Positions 5,840 to 9,243 of a stretch of 9,243 nt of DNA are shown here, in pieces. A program made the translations under genes and the position numbers. The notes below the pieces were generated by a model. That model saw only the letters and a list, made by a program, of their open reading frames with translations, searched no databases and was not told where the DNA came from. Where the stretch lies: NCBI GenBank assembly GCA_023437865.1, contig JAEZFE010000367.1:1-9243 (forward strand), written 5' to 3'. Each line of letters starts with the position of its first letter. Position 1 is the first letter of the stretch. The DNA is from Pseudomonadota bacterium. Lineage in GTDB: Bacteria; Pseudomonadota; Alphaproteobacteria; Rhodospirillales; Magnetospirillaceae.

Positions 5840-7006
5840 TCAACCAACCACGCTGCTCATCACCTTGAACAGTTCGGCCTTGGTTTCGAAGCCGATGCCG
5901 GGCACCTGGGGCAGCTTCACGTAACCATCCTCCACCGCGATGCCGTCGGCGAAGCCGCAGAAGGGCTTGAACACGTCGGGATAGCTTTCGTTGCCGCCCA
6001 GATGCAGGCCGGCGGCGATGTTCAGGCTCATCTGGTGGCCGCCGTGCGGCACCACGCGGCGGGTGGACCAGCCGTGGTCCTTCAGCATGTCCAGCGTGCG
6101 CAGGTATTCGACCAAGCCGTAGGACAGTGCGCAGTCGAATTGCAGGAAGTCGCGGTCGGCGCGCATGCCGCCGAAGCGGATCAGGTTGCGGGCGTCCTGG
6201 TGCGAGAACAGGTTCTCGCCGGTGGCCATGGGCTTGTCGTAGTGCTTGGACAATTCCGCTTGCAGCGCGTAATCCAGCGGGTCGCCCACCTCCTCATACC
6301 AGAACAGGTCGTAGGGCTTGAGCGCCTCGCCGTAGCGGATGGCGGTGTCGATGTCGAAGCGGCCGTTGACGTCCACCGCCAGGTTGCGGCCCGAACCGAC
6401 CACGTCGATGACCGCCTCGATGCGGCGCAGGTCGTCCTCGAGCGAGGTGCCGCCGATCTTCATCTTGACCACGTTGTAGCCGCGGTCGCGGTAGGACCGC
6501 ATCTCGTCCTGCAGCGCCTTGTCATCCTTGCCGGGGTAGTAATAGCCGCCGGCGGCGTAGACCCACACCTTGTCGTCGGCGACGCCGCCCCGGTAACGGT
6601 CGGCGAGGTACCGCCACAGCGGCATGCCCTCGATCTTGGCGACGGCGTCCCACACCGCCATGTCCACGGTTCCCACCGCCACCGAGCGCTCGCCATGGCC
6701 GCCGGGCTTCTCGTTGCTCATCATGGTGGCCCAGATGCGGAACGGGTCCAGGTTGCCGCCGTCATCGGTCAGCAGGCTTTCCGGCTTGGCCTCGGCCAGG
6801 CGGGGCAGGAAGCGCTCGCGCAGCAGGCCGCCGGCGCCGTAGCGGCCATTGGAATTGAAGCCGTAGCCGATGACCGGCTTGCCGTCACGCACCACATCGG
6901 TGACGACCGCCACCACCGAACAGGTCATCTTGGAAAAATCGATATAGGCGTTGGCGATGGGCGAGGCGATGGAAAAGGTCTTCTCGCGGATGTCGACGAT
7001 GCGCAT
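5840..7006 (-). CDS. tarD: D(-)-tartrate dehydratase-like enolase-superfamily enzyme
   Basis: A 388-residue member of the enolase superfamily, mandelate racemase subgroup. It closely resembles the Bradyrhizobium D(-)-tartrate dehydratase TarD, which dehydrates D-tartrate to oxaloacetate in the cytoplasm. The capping domain (about 1-125) is followed by the barrel with the KXK motif Lys181-Met-Lys183 in VVKMKIGG. Metal ligands are Asp212 (VDVNGRFD), Glu238 (WYEE) and Glu264 (TGEN), and His321 lies in VVPHGGHQMSLNIAAGLHLGGNESYPDVF, the segment I recall as characteristic of TarD. These positions lie one residue before those I recall for the Bradyrhizobium enzyme (213, 239, 265, 322). All catalytic residues are present. 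It is divergent from a LysR-type regulator, the usual layout for a regulated catabolic gene. No tartrate transporter is in the window, so another acid sugar or hydroxyacid remains possible as substrate. Confidence 0.9.
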   Translation of the reverse strand: MRIVDIREKTFSIASPIANAYIDFSKMTCSVVAVVTDVVRDGKPVIGYGFNSNGRYGAGGLLRERFLPRLAEAKPESLLTDDGGNLDPFRIWATMMSNEKPGGHGERSVAVGTVDMAVWDAVAKIEGMPLWRYLADRYRGGVADDKVWVYAAGGYYYPGKDDKALQDEMRSYRDRGYNVVKMKIGGTSLEDDLRRIEAVIDVVGSGRNLAVDVNGRFDIDTAIRYGEALKPYDLFWYEEVGDPLDYALQAELSKHYDKPMATGENLFSHQDARNLIRFGGMRADRDFLQFDCALSYGLVEYLRTLDMLKDHGWSTRRVVPHGGHQMSLNIAAGLHLGGNESYPDVFKPFCGFADGIAVEDGYVKLPQVPGIGFETKAELFKVMSSVVG

Positions 7007-7032
7007 GGGATTTCGCTGCCTTGGGCCTCGGG

Positions 7033-7047
7033 TTGCTGTTGCGGCAA
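7033..7047. promoter_or_regulatory. Candidate LysR-type operator TTGC-N7-GCAA
   Basis: In the 110-bp gap between the divergent tarD and LysR genes, TTGC at 7033-7036 and GCAA at 7044-7047 form a 15-bp dyad with the T-N11-A geometry of LysR boxes (T7034, A7046). A second, overlapping dyad GTTGC-G-GCAAC is at 7038-7048. The box centre is 34 bp from the tarD start and 77 bp from the regulator start. The sequence match is direct; that this regulator binds it is inference. Confidence 0.45.
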
Positions 7048-7116
7048 CGTTAGGGCTGGACAGGTGTTCGCGGCCAATGCCACTTTCCTATGGTTTGATG
7101 CGTGATCGGCATTGCG

Positions 7117-7974
7117 ATGGAATTGTCTTGGCTCGAGGATTTCGCCGCCCTGGTGGAATCCGCCAATTTCTCCCGCGCGGCGGAGGCCCGCCACCTGACC
7201 CAGCCGGCCTTCTCGCGCCGTATCCGCCAGCTTGAGGAGTGGGTCGGCACGCCGCTGTTCGACCGCAATGCCCAGCGCCCGACCCCCGCCGGTGATTCGT
7301 TCCGTGCCGTGGCCGACGAGGTGCTGCGCCGGCTCAACCAGGGCCGCGACCAGGCGCTGGAAGCGGCCGGGGCGGCTGCCGGCGCGCTGACCTTCGCCGC
7401 CACCCACGCGCTGTCGCTGACCTTCTTCCCCGCCTGGCTGCGCGGGCTGGAAGCACGGGCAAGCCTCGGCGCGGTGCATCTGGTCTCGGACTCGCTCAAG
7501 GCCTGCGAGGAAGTCATGGCCCAGGGCCAGGCCCAGTTCCTGCTGTGCCATCATCACGACTCGGCGCCGTCGCGGCTGGACACACCACAATTCCGCTGGG
7601 TGAGCGTGGGCGCCGACGCGTTGGTGCCGGTGGGCAAGGGCCGTATGCTGGGCGAGGGTGCCGCTTTCCTCGGCTACAACGAGGAAAGCGGTATGGGCCG
7701 CATGGTCGCCGCCCTGCTCAAGGCCAAGGGCGCGCGGCTGGAGCGGGTGTTCACCTCCCACCTCGCCACCGTGTTGCAGGCGATGGCGCGCGACGGGCGC
7801 GGCGTGGCGTGGCTGCCACTCAGCCTGGTTGCCGAGGATCTTGCCGCCGGACGGCTGGAGCGGGCCGGTGGCCCTGAGTGGGACATAGCCATGGATATCA
7901 GGCTGATCCGCCCCCGCTCGCGCCTGAGCCCGGCGGCGGAGGCGTTCTGGTCGCTGTTGGGAGAGCGGGCATGA
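7117..7974 (+). CDS. LysR-type transcriptional regulator, HypT/YjiE-like
   Basis: A 285-residue DNA-binding regulator. Residues 3-62 are the winged helix-turn-helix domain (LEDFAALVESANFSRAAEARHLTQPAFSRRIRQLEEWVGTPLFDR), followed by a linker helix and a two-lobed effector domain. The effector domain resembles what I recall of E. coli HypT/YjiE, a hypochlorite-responsive LysR protein. Similar segments include AATHALSLTFFP, FLGYNEESGMGRM, VLQAMARDGRGVAWLP and the C-terminal SRLSPAAEAFW. The ATG at 7117 gives the usual LysR N terminus MELSWLEDF; a GTG at 7102 would add five residues. Neither has a good Shine-Dalgarno. It is divergent from tarD, which it probably controls, and its stop overlaps the gloB start as ATGA, so the two should be cotranscribed. 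The ligand is unknown: it could be tartrate-like or an oxidant or electrophile signal. Confidence 0.92.
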   Translation: MELSWLEDFAALVESANFSRAAEARHLTQPAFSRRIRQLEEWVGTPLFDRNAQRPTPAGDSFRAVADEVLRRLNQGRDQALEAAGAAAGALTFAATHALSLTFFPAWLRGLEARASLGAVHLVSDSLKACEEVMAQGQAQFLLCHHHDSAPSRLDTPQFRWVSVGADALVPVGKGRMLGEGAAFLGYNEESGMGRMVAALLKAKGARLERVFTSHLATVLQAMARDGRGVAWLPLSLVAEDLAAGRLERAGGPEWDIAMDIRLIRPRSRLSPAAEAFWSLLGERA

Positions 7975-8714
7975 TCATCGAACAGCTTGCCGTGCTGCGC
8001 GACAACTACATCTACCTGCTGCACGAGCCCAAGACGGGCGAGACCGCCGTGGTTGACCCGGCGGTGGCCGGGCCGGTGCTGGAGCGGCTGCGTGAGCGCG
8101 GGTGGCGGCTGACCCACATCCTCAACACCCACCATCACAACGACCACACCGGCGGCAATCTGGAGCTCAAGGCGGTGACTGGAGCGCGGGTGGTGGGCGC
8201 GGCCAATGATGCCGCCCGCATTCCCGGCATCGACGTCCAGGTGGGCGAGGGGGATGCGGTCTCGCTTGGGAAAGCCAGCGCGCGGGTCTTCGACACCCCG
8301 GGCCACACGATCGGCCACATCGCCTATTGGTTCGAGGCCGACAGCGCCCTGTTCTGCGGCGATACCCTGTTTTCGCTGGGTTGCGGACGTCTGTTCGAGG
8401 GCAGCGCGGACCAGATGTGGGCGTCGCTGTCCAAGCTGCGCGCGCTGCCCGGCGGTACCAAAGTCTATTGCGCCCACGAATACACCGCGTCCAATGCCCG
8501 CTTTGCGCTGGCAATCGAGCCCGGCAATGCGCGGCTGAAGGCGCGTGCCGCCGCTTTGCGGGTGCCGACGGTGCCGTCGCTGCTGGACGACGAGCGCGCC
8601 GCCAATCCGTTCCTGCGCGCGGATCAGCCCGGCGTGGCGGCGGCCTTGGGCATGGCGGGCGCCGAGCCGGCGGCGGTGTTCGCCGAGCTCCGGCGGCGCA
8701 AGGACGTGTTCTAG
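7971..8714 (+). CDS. gloB: Hydroxyacylglutathione hydrolase (glyoxalase II)
   Basis: A 247-residue cytoplasmic metallo-beta-lactamase-fold enzyme that hydrolyses S-D-lactoylglutathione to D-lactate and glutathione, the second step of methylglyoxal detoxification. The binuclear metal site is complete. THHHNDH at 53-59 gives His54, His56, Asp58 and His59, TPGHT gives His112, FCGDTLF gives the bridging Asp131, and CAHEYT gives His169. The C-terminal glyoxalase II domain is present, with ERAANPFLR at 209-216 and the basic end RRRKDVF. Length is normal. The ATG at 7971 is fixed by the ATGA overlap with the LysR gene and by GGGAGA about 8 nt upstream. A glyoxalase I gene is not in the window. Confidence 0.95.
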   Translation: MIIEQLAVLRDNYIYLLHEPKTGETAVVDPAVAGPVLERLRERGWRLTHILNTHHHNDHTGGNLELKAVTGARVVGAANDAARIPGIDVQVGEGDAVSLGKASARVFDTPGHTIGHIAYWFEADSALFCGDTLFSLGCGRLFEGSADQMWASLSKLRALPGGTKVYCAHEYTASNARFALAIEPGNARLKARAAALRVPTVPSLLDDERAANPFLRADQPGVAAALGMAGAEPAAVFAELRRRKDVF

Positions 8715-8737
8715 GATTCACAACATAGACACAGGGT

Positions 8738-8766
8738 CCGGGAAGGGAAGCGTGGCATCCTTCCGG
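8738..8766 (+). terminator. Possible weak terminator after gloB
   Basis: CCGGGAAGG at 8738-8746 can pair with CCTTCCGG at 8759-8766, with one bulged G and a 12-nt loop. It is followed by TTCTTTCTG, which is pyrimidine-rich but not a clean T run. It starts 24 nt after the gloB stop. The imperfect stem and long loop make it a marginal candidate. Confidence 0.3.
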
Positions 8767-8810
8767 TTCTTTCTGCCTTTGCGGTGAATCTTCCGCGCTT
8801 GGCACCCCTG

Positions 8811-8819
8811 TGCGATACT
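8811..8819 (+). promoter_or_regulatory. Possible extended -10 element of the GST gene
   Basis: TGC followed by GATACT has an extended -10 form, with four of six matches to TATAAT. The -35 region 17 bp upstream (TTCCGC at 8791) is poor. It lies about 33 bp before the GST start codon. This is a weak single-sequence prediction. Confidence 0.2.
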
Positions 8820-8851
8820 GCGCGTGCTTGATCTGATTTGGAGTGTCTTCG

Positions 8852-9243
8852 ATGAAGCTGCGCTATTCCGTCACCTCGCCGTTTGCCCGCAAGGTGCTGG
8901 TCACCGCCATCGAGTGCGGGGTGGAATTGGAATTGGTCAAGACCAATGCCTGGGACCCGGCCACCGATCTGGTCAACGACAATCCGTTGTCGAAGATTCC
9001 CGCGCTGGTGCTCGACGACGGTCAGACACTCTATGACTCGCCGGTGATCTGCGAATATCTCGACACCTTGCACAGCGGCCACAAGCTGTTCCCCGCCGAC
9101 AGCAGCGAGCGTTTTCGCCAGCTCAAGCTGCAGGCGCTGGCCGACGGCATCCTGGACGCCGCCGTGCAGATCCGGATTGAGACTTCCCTGCGTCCCGAGG
9201 ACAAGCGCTGGAACGGCTGGATCGAGCGCCAGCAGGATGCCAT
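8852..9243 (+). CDS. Glutathione S-transferase family protein, YibF-like (3' end outside the window)
   Basis: The first 130 residues of a GST that continues past the right edge. The thioredoxin-like N-terminal domain (1-75) has SVTSPFARKV with Ser9 as the likely glutathione-activating residue, NPLSKIPAL at 44-52 with the cis-Pro50, and YDSPVICEYLD at 61-71 with the glutathione-binding Asp/Ser pair. The all-helical C-terminal domain begins with LKLQALADGILDAAV, which resembles the ALADGIMDA segment of E. coli YibF. Such proteins conjugate or reduce with glutathione, but YibF-type substrates are unknown. The ATG at 8852 has GGAG 8 nt upstream. It lies 137 bp downstream of gloB on the same strand, with a weak terminator-like stem between, so it may have its own promoter. 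Truncation is due only to the window. Confidence 0.9.
   Translation, partial: MKLRYSVTSPFARKVLVTAIECGVELELVKTNAWDPATDLVNDNPLSKIPALVLDDGQTLYDSPVICEYLDTLHSGHKLFPADSSERFRQLKLQALADGILDAAVQIRIETSLRPEDKRWNGWIERQQDA

Noticed and set aside
7105..7118. Imperfect palindrome ATCG-GCATTG-CGAT over the LysR start codon
   Set aside because: Only the 4-bp outer arms are convincing and the T to A spacing is N10 rather than N11, so it is a poorer operator candidate than the dyad at 7033-7047.
8800..8815. Sigma-54-like promoter (TGGCAC followed by TGC) upstream of the GST gene
   Set aside because: The spacing between the GG and GC elements is 9 bp instead of the strictly required 10, and the -12 element is TGCGA rather than TTGCA.
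1..9243. CRISPR array, tRNA or rRNA gene, insertion sequence, toxin-antitoxin or phage defence system
   Set aside because: I saw no regularly spaced repeats, no transposase or integrase, no tRNA-like cloverleaf and no defence domains. Apart from the short gaps described, all sequence is accounted for by recognised genes.

Overview
The window is GC-rich with strong G/C preference at third codon positions. It holds ten densely packed genes (nine complete, one cut by the right edge). Gene content and protein style fit an alphaproteobacterium. A Rhodospirillales member such as Magnetospirillum is my best guess, from the threonine synthase/M16 peptidase pair, an ElbB-type protein and a Bradyrhizobium-like D-tartrate dehydratase. 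The genus is a judgement from memory. I see no rRNA, tRNA, insertion sequence, CRISPR array or phage gene; this looks like ordinary chromosome.

Left part (1-4785): a small secreted DUF4142 protein on the + strand meets, tail to tail with only 4 bp between stops, a three-gene minus-strand block. In transcription order the block is M32 carboxypeptidase (4785 to 3292), threonine synthase thrC (about 3224 to 1824) and an M16 zinc peptidase (1824 to 565). The thrC stop and the M16 start share one base, so those two are probably translationally coupled. The M32-thrC gap is about 50-70 bp and holds a GC-rich hairpin.

Middle (4786-5836): a divergent intergenic region separates the M32 gene from an elbB-type DJ-1/PfpI-superfamily gene on +. 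That gene is followed by a perfect 13-bp hairpin and a 65-residue, probably disordered protein with an EDSFPASDPPS motif. The small gene again ends tail to tail, 3 bp from the next gene.

Right part (5840-9243): a D(-)-tartrate dehydratase-like enolase-superfamily gene (minus) is transcribed divergently from a LysR-type regulator (plus). The 110-bp region between them contains a TTGC-N7-GCAA dyad with LysR-box geometry. The regulator resembles the HypT/YjiE branch of LysR proteins. It overlaps by 4 bp (ATGA) with gloB, glyoxalase II, and a YibF-like glutathione S-transferase follows after about 137 bp and runs off the edge. ElbB, GloB and GST all plausibly deal with reactive carbonyls or electrophiles, so this half may be loosely themed on metabolite detoxification plus hydroxyacid catabolism.

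I did not find a convincing undescribed multi-gene system. The most useful leads are the regulator/tartrate dehydratase/gloB arrangement with its candidate operator, the hairpin plus small-protein locus, and several RNA structures near start codons.
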